NCBI RefSeq assembly: GCF_902859805.1
Contig: NZ_CADIKC010000005.1
Span: forward strand, 434,001 to 498,000
DNA length: 64,000 nt
Reading direction: 5' to 3'
Origin: Paraburkholderia sediminicola
GTDB taxonomy: Bacteria > Pseudomonadota > Gammaproteobacteria > Burkholderiales > Burkholderiaceae
Below are positions 35,371 to 44,000 of this stretch, one piece after another. The notes under the pieces are model-generated. The model ran no database searches. It had not been told where the DNA came from and was given only the letters and a program-made list of their open reading frames with translations. How positions within the stretch are numbered: the stretch's first letter is position 1; the number at the start of each line of letters is the position of its first letter. The translations under genes and the position numbers were made by a program.

Positions 35371-36495
35371 TCAGTTATTGTAAAGCGTGCTCGTCAGATA
35401 GCTTTGACGCAACTCGCGCATGGCTACCGACAGAATGGCGCTGACCGGCAACGCCAGCAACACGCCGAAAAATCCGAACAGTTGACCGAACGCGAGCAAC
35501 GCGAAGATGACCGCGAGGGGGTGCAGACCGATCCGTTCGCCGACGAGGCGCGGCGTGAGATAAAAGCTCTCCACGATCTGGCCGACGCCGTAAATCAGCG
35601 CGACCGCGCCGAAGCCGTACCAGTCGCCGAACTGTAGCAGCGCCGCGAGCAGCGCCAGCGCGAGACCGGTTGCAAAACCGATGTAGGGGATGAACACGGC
35701 GAGGCCCGTGAAAATACCCACCGGCAGCGCGATCTCGAAGCCGGCGATGGTCAGCGCAATCGCATAATAGACCGCGAGCACACCCATTACGAGCAGCTGG
35801 CCGCGCAGGTATTGCGACAGCATCTGGTCCATGTCGCGCGCGAGTTGCAGCGTCTTGTCGAGCCAGCGGCGCGGCACCACGATCTGCATGCGAGCGAGCA
35901 TGCGGTTCCAGTCATACAGCAGATAAAACAGCACGAGCGGCACCATCACGAGGTTGCCGACCACCGTCATCATCACGTTGCCGCTGGTGCGAACGGAGGT
36001 CCATACATACAGCGCGACCTGCTGCGCGCTGCCTTCGAGCTGGCCCATCACGAGATCGCGGATGCTGGCGAAATCGAGCGAGTCGGCGAGGCCCAGCAGC
36101 GCAAGCTTGGGTTGCAGCCAGGCGCTTACGTGGGTGAACAGCACGGGCACCTGCTGTTTCAGTTGCGGCCCTTCTTTCTGGATGACGGCCAGCACCAGCA
36201 GCACGAGCAACGTCATCATCAAGGAGAAGACCAGCATCATCAGCAAGGCGGCGAGTCCGCGCGGCACGCGCCGGCGCACCATCCACGCTACGCCCGGTTG
36301 CAGAATGTACGCGAGAATGGCGCCGAGCAGGAACGGCGTGAGGACCGGGCTCAGTAGCCAGAGCAGAATGCCGACGCCCAGCGCGATCGCCAGCCAGATA
36401 AAGGCGCGGCGCTGCACAGGCGTCAGGATCGAGGAGTTCTGTTGCAAAGTTATTTCCCTGGTGTCGTCGTGACCGGAGGATTCAGGATGATTCAA
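35371..36495 (-). CDS. AI-2E family transporter / PerM-like permease
   Basis: 374-aa polytopic membrane protein of the AI-2E transporter (PerM/TqsA, DUF20) family with about eight predicted membrane segments. It has paired helices near residues 31-70, WMVRRRVPRGLAALLMMLVFSLMMTLLVLL, and the C-terminal PRLVGERIGLHPLAVIFALLAFGQLFGFFGVLLALP signature. PerM genes commonly sit between purM and hda in beta- and gamma-proteobacteria, as here. Substrate is unknown; autoinducer-2 export is established only for a few members. Confidence 0.9.
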   Translation of the reverse strand: MNHPESSGHDDTREITLQQNSSILTPVQRRAFIWLAIALGVGILLWLLSPVLTPFLLGAILAYILQPGVAWMVRRRVPRGLAALLMMLVFSLMMTLLVLLVLAVIQKEGPQLKQQVPVLFTHVSAWLQPKLALLGLADSLDFASIRDLVMGQLEGSAQQVALYVWTSVRTSGNVMMTVVGNLVMVPLVLFYLLYDWNRMLARMQIVVPRRWLDKTLQLARDMDQMLSQYLRGQLLVMGVLAVYYAIALTIAGFEIALPVGIFTGLAVFIPYIGFATGLALALLAALLQFGDWYGFGAVALIYGVGQIVESFYLTPRLVGERIGLHPLAVIFALLAFGQLFGFFGVLLALPVSAILSVAMRELRQSYLTSTLYNN

Positions 36496-36561
36496 ATTCC
36501 AGCCAGCCGGCCGGCCAGCATCGGGTAAAATCGCATTTTACCGACCTTCTTGCTCTTCCCC

Positions 36562-37617
36562 ATGAATCAACCGAAATCCGCCTCTGACGCCCAAGGTTTG
36601 TCGTATCGCGACGCCGGCGTGGACATCGACGCGGGCGACGCCCTTGTCGACGCGATCAAGCCCTTTGCCAAAAAGACGATGCGCGACGGCGTACTGGGTG
36701 GCATCGGCGGGTTTGGCGCGCTGTTTGAAGTGCCGAAGAAATACAAGGAACCGGTGCTGGTTTCGGGCACAGACGGTGTCGGCACCAAGCTGCGCCTCGC
36801 ATTCCAACTGAACAAACACGACACCGTCGGCCAGGATCTGGTGGCGATGAGCGTGAACGACATCCTGGTTCAGGGCGCCGAGCCGCTGTTCTTCCTCGAT
36901 TATTTCGCTTGCGGCAAGCTGGACGTCGGTACCGCGGCAACGGTCGTGAAGGGTATCGCGCATGGGTGCGAACTGTCGGGCTGCGCGCTGATCGGTGGCG
37001 AGACGGCTGAAATGCCGGGCATGTATCCGGACGGTGAATACGACCTGGCCGGTTTTGCGGTCGGCGCGGTGGAAAAGAGCAAGATTATCGACGGCAGCAC
37101 GATCGCCCCGGGCGATGTGGTGCTGGGCCTTGCTTCCAGCGGCATCCATTCGAATGGTTTTTCGCTGGTGCGCAAGATCATTGAGCGTGCGCAGCCGGAT
37201 CTGAATGCGGATTTTGATGGCCGCTCGCTGGCCGATGCGCTGATGGCGCCTACGCATATTTATGTGAAGCCTTTGCTGGCCTTGATGCAGCAGATCGCTG
37301 TGAAGGGTATGGCGCACATCACCGGCGGTGGTCTGGTCGAAAACATTCCGCGCGTTTTGCGCGAAGGTCTGACGGCTGAGCTGGATCACAGCAGCTGGCC
37401 GATGCCGCCGCTGTTCTCGTGGCTGCAAAAGCACGGCGGCGTGGCGGATGCGGAAATGCACCGCGTGTTCAACTGCGGGATCGGCATGGCGGTGGTGGTT
37501 GCCGCGGCTGATGCTGACGCTGCGATCGCATCTTTGTCGGCGGCTGGCGAGCAGGTCTGGAAAATCGGCGTGATTCGCGAAAGCGCGGCTGGTGAAGCTC
37601 AGACGGTGGTGGTCTAA
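36562..37617 (+). CDS. purM: phosphoribosylformylglycinamidine cyclo-ligase (AIR synthetase)
   Basis: 351-aa PurM, converting FGAM to aminoimidazole ribonucleotide in purine synthesis. It has SYRDAGVDIDAGDALVDAIK, GGFGALFEVPKKYKEPVLVSGTDGVGTKL, IGGETAEMPGMYPDGEYDLAGFAVG and HITGGGLVENIPRVL. I use the ATG at 36562; an in-frame ATG at 36550 adds four residues without a ribosome site. Divergent from perM. A weak hairpin CCTTAAG/CTTAAGG (37632-37653) follows the stop. Confidence 0.97.
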   Translation: MNQPKSASDAQGLSYRDAGVDIDAGDALVDAIKPFAKKTMRDGVLGGIGGFGALFEVPKKYKEPVLVSGTDGVGTKLRLAFQLNKHDTVGQDLVAMSVNDILVQGAEPLFFLDYFACGKLDVGTAATVVKGIAHGCELSGCALIGGETAEMPGMYPDGEYDLAGFAVGAVEKSKIIDGSTIAPGDVVLGLASSGIHSNGFSLVRKIIERAQPDLNADFDGRSLADALMAPTHIYVKPLLALMQQIAVKGMAHITGGGLVENIPRVLREGLTAELDHSSWPMPPLFSWLQKHGGVADAEMHRVFNCGIGMAVVVAAADADAAIASLSAAGEQVWKIGVIRESAAGEAQTVVV

Positions 37618-37704
37618 CTAAGCCAGCTTGACCTTAAGCAGCCTGACTTAAGGCTGGGTTTGCCTGCGCGACGTACAGAAAGAATGCGCCGCGTGGGCAA
37701 AACC

Positions 37705-38661
37705 TCAAACTAGCTCTTCAATCAAGCTCACGACCTGCCCAGTAGCATTGGGGTCGCAGCAATCAACAACAACCCGCTCTGTCATGCTGCGCAGCCATGT
37801 GAGCTGCCGTTTGCACAATTGCCGGGTAGCAAACACCCCCTTGTCCCGCATGGTCGAGTAATCGACCGCCCCGTCGAGATATTCCCAAGCCTGCCGATAT
37901 CCCACGCAGCGCATGGACGGCATCTCGGGCAGCAAATCCCCGCGCGCGCGCAATTTCACCACTTCGTCGATAAAGCCGTCGGCCAGCATGGCGTCGAAGC
38001 GCTTTTCGATGCGCGCATGCAGCCAGCTCCGATCGGATGGCTCAAGCGCGATTGGCACAAAGCGCCACGCCAAAGCGGCGTCATCCGTTCGAGCGGGTGC
38101 GGCCAGCAAAGCGGACATTGCCTGCCCGGTCAGCATGAAAACTTCGAGCGCGCGTTGAATCCGCTGCGAATCGTTCGGCGCCAGACGCGCAGCCGTAACG
38201 GGATCGACGGCGGCAAGCCGCGCATGCATTGCTGGCCAGCCATCGCGTGCGGCGTCGGCGTCGAGTGTCGCGCGCACGTCGGCATCGGCGGCGGGCAGGT
38301 CGTTTAGCCCTTGCGTGAGCGCCTTGTAGTACAGCATCGTCCCGCCGACCAGCAACGGCAGCCGCCCGCGCGCGCTGACCTCGCCAATCAGGCGCAACGC
38401 GTCGCTGCGAAATTCCGCCGCCGAATATGCGTCCGTCGGATCGACAATGTCGATCAGATGATGCGGCGCCACCGCGCGTTCTTCCGCCGACGGCTTAGCA
38501 GTGCCTATATCCATCTCGCGATACACCAGCGCCGAATCGACACTGATGATTTCTACCGGTCGCCGTGCGGCCAGCGCCAGCGCGGCGGCGGTTTTACCGG
38601 ATGCGGTCGGGCCGAGCAGGCAGGGAATCGGCGTGGGTGTGCGTGAAGTGCTTGAGGTCAT
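37705..38661 (-). CDS. miaA: tRNA dimethylallyltransferase
   Basis: 318-aa MiaA, which prenylates A37 of tRNAs reading UNN codons. The P-loop is LLGPTASGKTAAALALA, followed by EIISVDSALVYREMDIGTAKPS, HHLIDIVDPTDAYSAAEF, LVGGTMLYYKALTQGL and RCVGYRQAWEYL. The ATG at 38661 is preferred; a GTG at 38715 would extend it into the end of mutL. It follows mutL closely on the same strand, the classic mutL-miaA pair. hfq is not present downstream. Confidence 0.94.
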   Translation of the reverse strand: MTSSTSRTPTPIPCLLGPTASGKTAAALALAARRPVEIISVDSALVYREMDIGTAKPSAEERAVAPHHLIDIVDPTDAYSAAEFRSDALRLIGEVSARGRLPLLVGGTMLYYKALTQGLNDLPAADADVRATLDADAARDGWPAMHARLAAVDPVTAARLAPNDSQRIQRALEVFMLTGQAMSALLAAPARTDDAALAWRFVPIALEPSDRSWLHARIEKRFDAMLADGFIDEVVKLRARGDLLPEMPSMRCVGYRQAWEYLDGAVDYSTMRDKGVFATRQLCKRQLTWLRSMTERVVVDCCDPNATGQVVSLIEELV

Positions 38662-38704
38662 GGGCAAGACGACGCGCGCCAAGTCAACTTGATCAGGCGC
38701 ACCG

Positions 38705-40777
38705 TCATTGCCCACGCATGAACAGCCGATCGAGATCGGACAGCGTCAACTGATACCACGTCGGACGCCCGTGGTTGCATTGGTCGGCGCGCTCGGTTGC
38801 TTCCATCTGACGCAGGAGGGCATTCATTTCGTCGAGCGTTAGACGGCGGTTCGCGCGCACCGCGTGATGGCAGGCGAGTGTGCCGAGCAGTTCGTGCTGA
38901 CGCTCCGTCAATACGCGTGAACCGCCGAACGCATGCAGGTCCGTGAGGACCGCACGGGCCAGCGCCTGCAGATCGGCGTCTTTCAGCAACGCCGGCACGG
39001 CGCGGATCGCGAGCGTGGTCGGCGACAGTACGGCGAGGTCGAAGCCGAGTGCGTCCAGCGTGTCGCGCTCTTCTTCGACCGTGCCGATTTCGATCGGATC
39101 GGCCTGCATCGTTTGCGGAATCAGCAGCGGCTGCACGGCAATCGTGCGATCGGCCAGCGCGTTCTTGAACTGCTCGTACAGGATGCGCTCGTGCGCGGCG
39201 TGCATATCGACAATCACCAGCCCATACGCGTTCTGTGCGAGCACGTAGATGCCGTGAATCTGGCCAAGGGCGAAGCCGAGCGGCTGTTCGTCCGAGGCAT
39301 TGAACGCAGGCGACGCGTATGGCGATGAGGTGTTGTACGGGGACGGCGCTTCCGTAGCCGAGTCGCGCGCTTCGAAGAGCGTCGCGCCTTCCGCTGTGCC
39401 CGTGTTCGTGTCTCTACGGCCGAAGAGGGCGTCGTAGAAGGCCAGCGGTTGGGCAACCGGCAGTGTGCCTTGCGTCATGCGCGCCTGGCGCATCCAGGTA
39501 TTGCCCGGCTGCGAGGATCCGGATCCGCTAGCAAAGCCGCCGAAGCTGCCTGCACCTGCACCTGCACCTGCACCTGCACCTGCACCTGCACCGGTGCCAA
39601 AACCACCGCCGCCTCCAGCACCCGCACCGCCGAGCGGTGTAGCGCCGAACGAAGCCGGCCCACCCGGCGACGCTTCCAGATGCGCTGCATGGCCACCGGC
39701 TGTCGTTTCGGGCGAGGCGCCCGCGTGCCGCGCCAACGCACGCTGCACGGCGTGGAACACGAACTGGTGAATCGAGCGGGAATCGCGAAACCGCACTTCG
39801 ATTTTGGACGGATGCACGTTCACGTCGACCGCTTCTGGCGGCAGATCGAGAAATAGTACGTAGGACGGATAGCGGTCGCCGTGCAGCACGTCTTCGTAGG
39901 CGGCGCGCACGGCGTGCGTGAGCAGCTTGTCGCGCACGAACCGGCCATTGACGAAGAAATACTGCTGATCGGCGCGTCCGCGGCTCGCGGTCGGCAGGCC
40001 TGCGCAGCCGTAGACGGCGAGCGGTCCAGCGGATTCGTCGAGCGGCAAATGAGCCGTCGCAAAGGTTTCGCCGAGGATCTTGGCGACGCGCACGGGCGGT
40101 TCGCTGGCGTTCCAGTGTTCGACCGCCTTACCGTTATGCAGGACCGAAATCGCCACATCCGGCCGCGCCAGCGCAGCACGGCGAATCTGTTCGAGGCAAT
40201 GACCGAGTTCGGTCTGCTCGCTTTTGAGGAATTTGCGGCGTGCGGGCGTATTGAAGTACAACTCGCGGACTTCGATCGTGGTGCCCTGGGTGCCCGCAGC
40301 GGGGCTCAGCACGCCCGTCTGCGCGTCGACGCGCACGGCGTGCGGCGCGTCAGCCGTGCGGCTCGTGATGGCCATTTGCGCGACGGATGCAATCGATGCC
40401 AGCGCCTCACCGCGAAACCCCAGCGTTGCAACCGCTTCCAGTTCGGCGAGCGAGCGGATCTTGCTGGTCGCGTGACGCATCAGCGCGAGCGCGAGTTCGT
40501 GTTCGGGGATGCCGCAGCCGTCGTCGGTGATCGAGATGCGTTTGACGCCGCCTTCGTCAAGCAGGATACGCAGCGTCTGCGCGCCGGCGTCGAGCGCGTT
40601 TTCCAGCAATTCCTTGACCACCGAGGCCGGCCGTTCGACCACTTCGCCGGCGGCAATCTGGCTGATCAACTGATCGGGCAAGGGCTGGATCGCCCGCAAC
40701 GGGCGTGGGACGGGCGCGGCGGCGGAAACTGCGGCCGCGTCGGCGGTGCCGGCAGGCGTTTCGGAGAATTCTGACAT
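38705..40777 (-). CDS. mutL: DNA mismatch repair protein MutL
   Basis: 690-aa MutL, the matchmaker ATPase of mismatch repair. The N-terminal GHKL fold has QIAAGEVVERPASVVKELLENALDAG, DDGCGIPEHEL and TLGFRGEALASI. The C-terminal dimerisation domain holds DMHAAHERILYE, matching the endonuclease motif DQHA-x2-E-x4-E with Met for Gln, so nicking activity is plausible. The linker is Gly/Ala-rich and contains a tract of GA dipeptides encoded by a hexanucleotide repeat (39549-39592). Start ATG at 40777; the frame is open to 40903 without a ribosome site. Confidence 0.95.
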   Translation of the reverse strand: MSEFSETPAGTADAAAVSAAAPVPRPLRAIQPLPDQLISQIAAGEVVERPASVVKELLENALDAGAQTLRILLDEGGVKRISITDDGCGIPEHELALALMRHATSKIRSLAELEAVATLGFRGEALASIASVAQMAITSRTADAPHAVRVDAQTGVLSPAAGTQGTTIEVRELYFNTPARRKFLKSEQTELGHCLEQIRRAALARPDVAISVLHNGKAVEHWNASEPPVRVAKILGETFATAHLPLDESAGPLAVYGCAGLPTASRGRADQQYFFVNGRFVRDKLLTHAVRAAYEDVLHGDRYPSYVLFLDLPPEAVDVNVHPSKIEVRFRDSRSIHQFVFHAVQRALARHAGASPETTAGGHAAHLEASPGGPASFGATPLGGAGAGGGGGFGTGAGAGAGAGAGAGAGSFGGFASGSGSSQPGNTWMRQARMTQGTLPVAQPLAFYDALFGRRDTNTGTAEGATLFEARDSATEAPSPYNTSSPYASPAFNASDEQPLGFALGQIHGIYVLAQNAYGLVIVDMHAAHERILYEQFKNALADRTIAVQPLLIPQTMQADPIEIGTVEEERDTLDALGFDLAVLSPTTLAIRAVPALLKDADLQALARAVLTDLHAFGGSRVLTERQHELLGTLACHHAVRANRRLTLDEMNALLRQMEATERADQCNHGRPTWYQLTLSDLDRLFMRGQ
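39549..39592. repeat. hexanucleotide tandem repeat (CCTGCA)7 in mutL
   Basis: Seven perfect copies of CCTGCA plus two bases within the mutL linker, encoding repeated Gly-Ala on the minus strand. Gain or loss of a unit keeps the frame and changes linker length by two residues. Confidence 0.95.
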
Positions 40778-41052
40778 GGCGAAATTATAGCGATTCGGCG
40801 CGAACAGGCTGGATGCGGGCCGAAGCCAGGAATCGCCGCGGTCTCGCACTCGAGGACTGCAGAACTGCCGAATCGCCGCACGGCGTCGAAATTGTCCGCA
40901 CACGGCAGTTTTTTAATCGCAGCCGGGCACTTTCGGTATCATGACGCGGTCAATTTCCGGCGGCGAGCACATGCGTTCGCTACTCATCGCCCGCAAGGCT
41001 GCTGACGCGGCCGCTCCCGCCACGCTCACATTCGCTTAATAAAGGACGCTTT

Positions 41053-41727
41053 TTGGACACGCTGCTACAGTTCGCCAATCTTGTCTTGCACATCGACAAG
41101 TTTCTGGGAGTCTTTATTCACGAGTACGGCGCCTGGGTGTACGCGGTGCTGTTTCTGATCGTGTTCTGCGAAACCGGGCTGGTCGTGCTGCCATTTCTGC
41201 CGGGCGATTCGCTGCTGTTCATCGGCGGCGCTTTTTGCGCGACTGGCGAAATGAATCTCGGTTTGCTGATTGTGCTGCTGCTCGTCGCGGCGGTCGTCGG
41301 CAACACGGTGAACTATATGGTCGGGCGGTCTATCGGGCCTCGGGTGTTCAATTCGCACATCCCTTTCCTTGAACGCTTCCTCGACCGCAGCGCACTGCAG
41401 AAGACTCATAACTTCTACGAGAAGCATGGCGGCAAGACCATCGTGCTGGCGCGTTTCATTCCGGTGGTGCGGACTTTCGCCCCATTCGTGGCGGGTGCGT
41501 CGGAGATGACGGTTAGCCGATTCCAGCTTTTCAATGTGCTGGGTGCGCTGTTCTGGGTGTTGTTGCTGGTGTTCCTCGGTTACTTCTTTGGCAACATTCC
41601 GTTCATCCGTCAGTATTTGAACCTGATCGTGCTGGTGGGTATCGGCGCGGCCGTGGTGCCGGTTGTGCTCGGCGCGCTGTGGAAAGTGACGCGCAAGAAC
41701 GCCGCAGCCAAGTCGGGCAACCACTAA
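41053..41727 (+). CDS. DedA family membrane protein
   Basis: 224-aa DedA/VTT-domain inner-membrane protein, a family needed for membrane homeostasis and recently linked to undecaprenyl-phosphate or phospholipid flipping. Conserved parts are FCETGLVVLPFLPGDSLLF (membrane-embedded Glu and Asp), GRSIGPRVF, FYEKHGGKTIVLARFIPVVRTFAPFVAG, and about five hydrophobic segments. The start is TTG at 41053, preceded by AAAGGA, and gives the usual MDTLLQF N-terminus; no ATG is suitably placed. A 22-codon mini-ORF (40974-41039) ends just upstream. Confidence 0.92.
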   Translation: MDTLLQFANLVLHIDKFLGVFIHEYGAWVYAVLFLIVFCETGLVVLPFLPGDSLLFIGGAFCATGEMNLGLLIVLLLVAAVVGNTVNYMVGRSIGPRVFNSHIPFLERFLDRSALQKTHNFYEKHGGKTIVLARFIPVVRTFAPFVAGASEMTVSRFQLFNVLGALFWVLLLVFLGYFFGNIPFIRQYLNLIVLVGIGAAVVPVVLGALWKVTRKNAAAKSGNH

Positions 41728-41756
41728 GGCTTCACGTAATAAGAAGCTGAACGAAC

Positions 41757-41788
41757 AAACGGCGTCGCGAATTTCGCGACGCCGTTTT
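41757..41788. terminator. bidirectional terminator between dedA and the MscS-like gene
   Basis: 14-bp stem AAACGGCGTCGCGA / TCGCGACGCCGTTT (41757-41770 / 41774-41787) with a 3-nt loop and a T-run, placed between two convergent genes. Confidence 0.85.
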
Positions 41789-41898
41789 CGTTTGCGGTCT
41801 GGCTTCCGATCAGTTGAAGCGCTGATCTGGCGAAAAACGCTTCACCTTAGCGGACGTCGGCCTTGATCCCGAGACCTAAACCTAAGCCCCGATCATGC

Positions 41899-42711
41899 TC
41901 AACTGACGATACGCGGAGCAATCGGCGTTTCCGGTGTCGGATAGCCTGCATCCTTGAAGGTCTGGATGATCGCGCGGTTGGTGTCGAAGTAGACCTGCCA
42001 GTAATGGTCGGTGTGCGTGTAGGGCCGCACGCACAGCAACGGTCCTTCCGGCGTGAAGCTCAACACTTCGATATCCGGTGCGGGACTCTCGGCCACGTTC
42101 GGGATCTGCGTAACGGCCGCCTTTAACCGGACCATCGCATCCGTAGGATCGACGCCGTTTGCAATCTTCGCGGTCAACTCGACGCGCCGCACAGGCAATG
42201 CGCTGTAGTTCGAGATTGTGTCCGAAAAGATCTTGTTGTTGCCCACAATGGTTACCACATTGTCGGGCGTCACGATGGTCGTGCCGAACAGGCCCAGTTC
42301 CGAGACCGTGCCCGTGACGCCGCCCGCCATCACGAAGTCCCCCACCTTGAACGGCCGCAGCACCTGCATGAAGATGCCTGCCGCGAAGTGGGCGAGCAAG
42401 CCGCCCCACGCCGTGCCGATTGCAAGGCCGAGGCCGGCGAGCAGCGCGGCGAACGAGGTGGTCTGGACACCGAACACCTGCAGAATCGCGAGGATCAGCA
42501 GCAGATTCAGCAGTGCGCCGAGAATCGAACCGAGGTAATGAGCGAGTGTTGGATCGACGCGGCCATTTTTCGCCAGCAGCTTGCGAAGCAAGCCGGTGAT
42601 GAGGCCGATGACCCACCGGCCGACGATCCACAAGACAATTGCGCCGAGTACCTTGGTGCCGAGGTCGATGCCTCGGGTCATGATGAATACGCGTACGGTT
42701 TCGAGATCCAA
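41899..42711 (-). CDS. small-conductance mechanosensitive channel, MscS family
   Basis: 270-aa MscS-type channel with three N-terminal membrane helices (about residues 15-110), the pore helix AALLAGLGLAIGTAWGGLLAHFAAGIFM rich in Gly/Ala, the beta domain (VMAGGVTGTVSELGLFGTTIVTPDNVVTIVGNNKIF) and the mixed C-terminal domain. It protects against osmotic downshock. I start at the TTG at 42711, five bases after GAGGA; an ATG ten codons later (42681) is the alternative. Confidence 0.92.
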   Translation of the reverse strand: MDLETVRVFIMTRGIDLGTKVLGAIVLWIVGRWVIGLITGLLRKLLAKNGRVDPTLAHYLGSILGALLNLLLILAILQVFGVQTTSFAALLAGLGLAIGTAWGGLLAHFAAGIFMQVLRPFKVGDFVMAGGVTGTVSELGLFGTTIVTPDNVVTIVGNNKIFSDTISNYSALPVRRVELTAKIANGVDPTDAMVRLKAAVTQIPNVAESPAPDIEVLSFTPEGPLLCVRPYTHTDHYWQVYFDTNRAIIQTFKDAGYPTPETPIAPRIVS

Positions 42712-42904
42712 GATGTTCCTCGCTGGTTGAGTTGCCTTCGACTGATTGAACGGCGGTGGTGCAATACAGCGGCAAATGCCCGGCGACGGGCGCACACGGT
42801 AAATCTCGATCTTCGAAAGTTATATGCGACGGCGCGCACAACCGCAAGGACCGTTCCTGTTGATGATGCGGATTGCGTAATGGAAGAAAACGGGCTGCGT
42901 GGGG

Positions 42905-43276
42905 TTACATCGGCAGATGAGATTCGGAATACGGGGACGTGCGAATGACCAGTGCGTCGTGGTTAGTTTTGACGGTGCGTGCGCGACGTGTCACGTAACG
43001 CAACGCCAATGCGGCAATCGCCGCAAGCGCATACGCGCCGGCGCGTTCGAAGAACGCGGTCGGCGTGCTGAATCTGCCGTAGCGGCTCTGCGCATCGGCG
43101 AACACGAGAAAGGTCAGCGCGGCGTCGAGCAGTAAGGCCGACACCGCCATCGCCACGAAAATGTGCGCACCATTGAGCGCGGCGCCGGGTACGAGCCGGT
43201 TGCACAGATGACATGCGCCCAGCACGATAGCGAGCAAAACAAGGTTCGAGACGAGGCCGAGCAGAAAATTGGTCAT
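42905..43276 (-). CDS. small integral membrane protein, unrecognised
   Basis: 123-aa hydrophobic protein with about three membrane segments (LLGLVSNLVLLAIVLGACHL, FVAMAVSALLLDAALTFLVF, AGAYALAAIAALALRYV) and a short polar C-terminus. Start at the ATG 43276 (MTNFLLGL), the first codon that gives a compact membrane protein; 13 more in-frame codons upstream are possible. It lies upstream of the MscS gene on the same strand with a 193-nt gap. No function can be assigned. Confidence 0.65.
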   Translation of the reverse strand: MTNFLLGLVSNLVLLAIVLGACHLCNRLVPGAALNGAHIFVAMAVSALLLDAALTFLVFADAQSRYGRFSTPTAFFERAGAYALAAIAALALRYVTRRARTVKTNHDALVIRTSPYSESHLPM

Positions 43277-43676
43277 GTTGACGGAATGAAAGCGCAGGGT
43301 CTGCGGCGTTGCCAAAGCGTCTGCTCACGCAGCGTTGCAGCGCGATTCGCAGAATCGGCGGCGATCATTGCACGTCTTTATGTCTCAATAAATATCAATG
43401 TTCGGAGTCCGTTATATCTGTTCGGAATCGAAGAAACGTGATGTAGGAGAGGGCTTGTGGTTGCGTGGGGCTTTGTGATTGGCGTTGTGAGAATGCTTCG
43501 CGTGCGTGTAAAGAGTGCGGCGATTTCGTTCCCATTTCATCGATTTCACGGTTTACGCTCGTCGCTCAAACGACGTTTTTGCGACGTCATTCGATTGGGG
43601 AAATACGAGCGCTACGGGGTGAACGGTGAGGGCGTGATTCGCCGGGACTTCGCGCGAATTCGAGCTGCAAAAAGAA
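43277..43676. other. intergenic stretch without supported gene
   Basis: AT-richer 400-nt stretch between the membrane-protein gene and tRNA-Lys. A GTG-started 84-codon frame at 43457-43711 with GGAG upstream runs through the tRNA terminator and resembles nothing known, so I do not call it. Confidence 0.5.
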
Positions 43677-43709
43677 AAGGGCTTGCGACGCTGACGCGTG
43701 CAAGCCCTT
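43677..43709 (-). terminator. terminator after tRNA-Lys
   Basis: 10-bp stem AAGGGCTTGC/GCAAGCCCTT (43677-43686 / 43700-43709) followed on the minus strand by TTTTCTTTTT; nine bases past the tRNA 3' end. Confidence 0.85.
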
Positions 43710-43717
43710 GAATCTTT

Positions 43718-43793
43718 TGGTAGGCCGTACGGGATTCGAACCTGTGACCAACGGATTAAAAGTCCGCTGCTCTACCAGCTGAGCTAACGACCC
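43718..43793 (-). tRNA. tRNA-Lys (UUU)
   Basis: 76-nt tRNA with genomically encoded CCA. The acceptor stem GGGTCGT pairs with ACGGCCT (two G-U pairs), the D-arm is AGCTCAGCTGGTAGAGC, the anticodon loop CTTTTAA has TTT at positions 34-36, and the T-arm is CAGGTTCGAATCCCG-like with TTCGAAT. It is followed by its own terminator. Confidence 0.97.
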
Positions 43794-43878
43794 AAAAGAG
43801 AAGCGAGATTATAGCGATGACACCAGCAGGTTGTCAACCCATGGTGGTTGGTCGAGTTTTCTGCACTTCAGATAGTGA

Positions 43879-43908
43879 AAAGCCCGAGGTATCACTACCC
43901 CGGGCTTT
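43879..43908. terminator. terminator after the Tol-Pal operon
   Basis: Stem AAAGCCCG-x-GGTA / TACC-x-CGGGCTTT (43879-43891 / 43896-43908) with one mismatch and a 4-nt loop, ending in T4 on the minus strand. It lies 92 nt past the cpoB stop. Confidence 0.85.
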
Positions 43909-44000
43909 CCAGCGAGAGGCGCGCGTGACTATTGATTTGAAGACTGCGTGGCCACTGCGCGTTACGTCAACTGCCAAACCTTATACGACTGCCTGAACGA

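Noticed and set aside
43457..43711. 84-codon GTG frame with GGAG upstream
   Set aside because: Extends through the tRNA-Lys terminator, Arg-rich without motifs; ribosome-site match alone is not enough.
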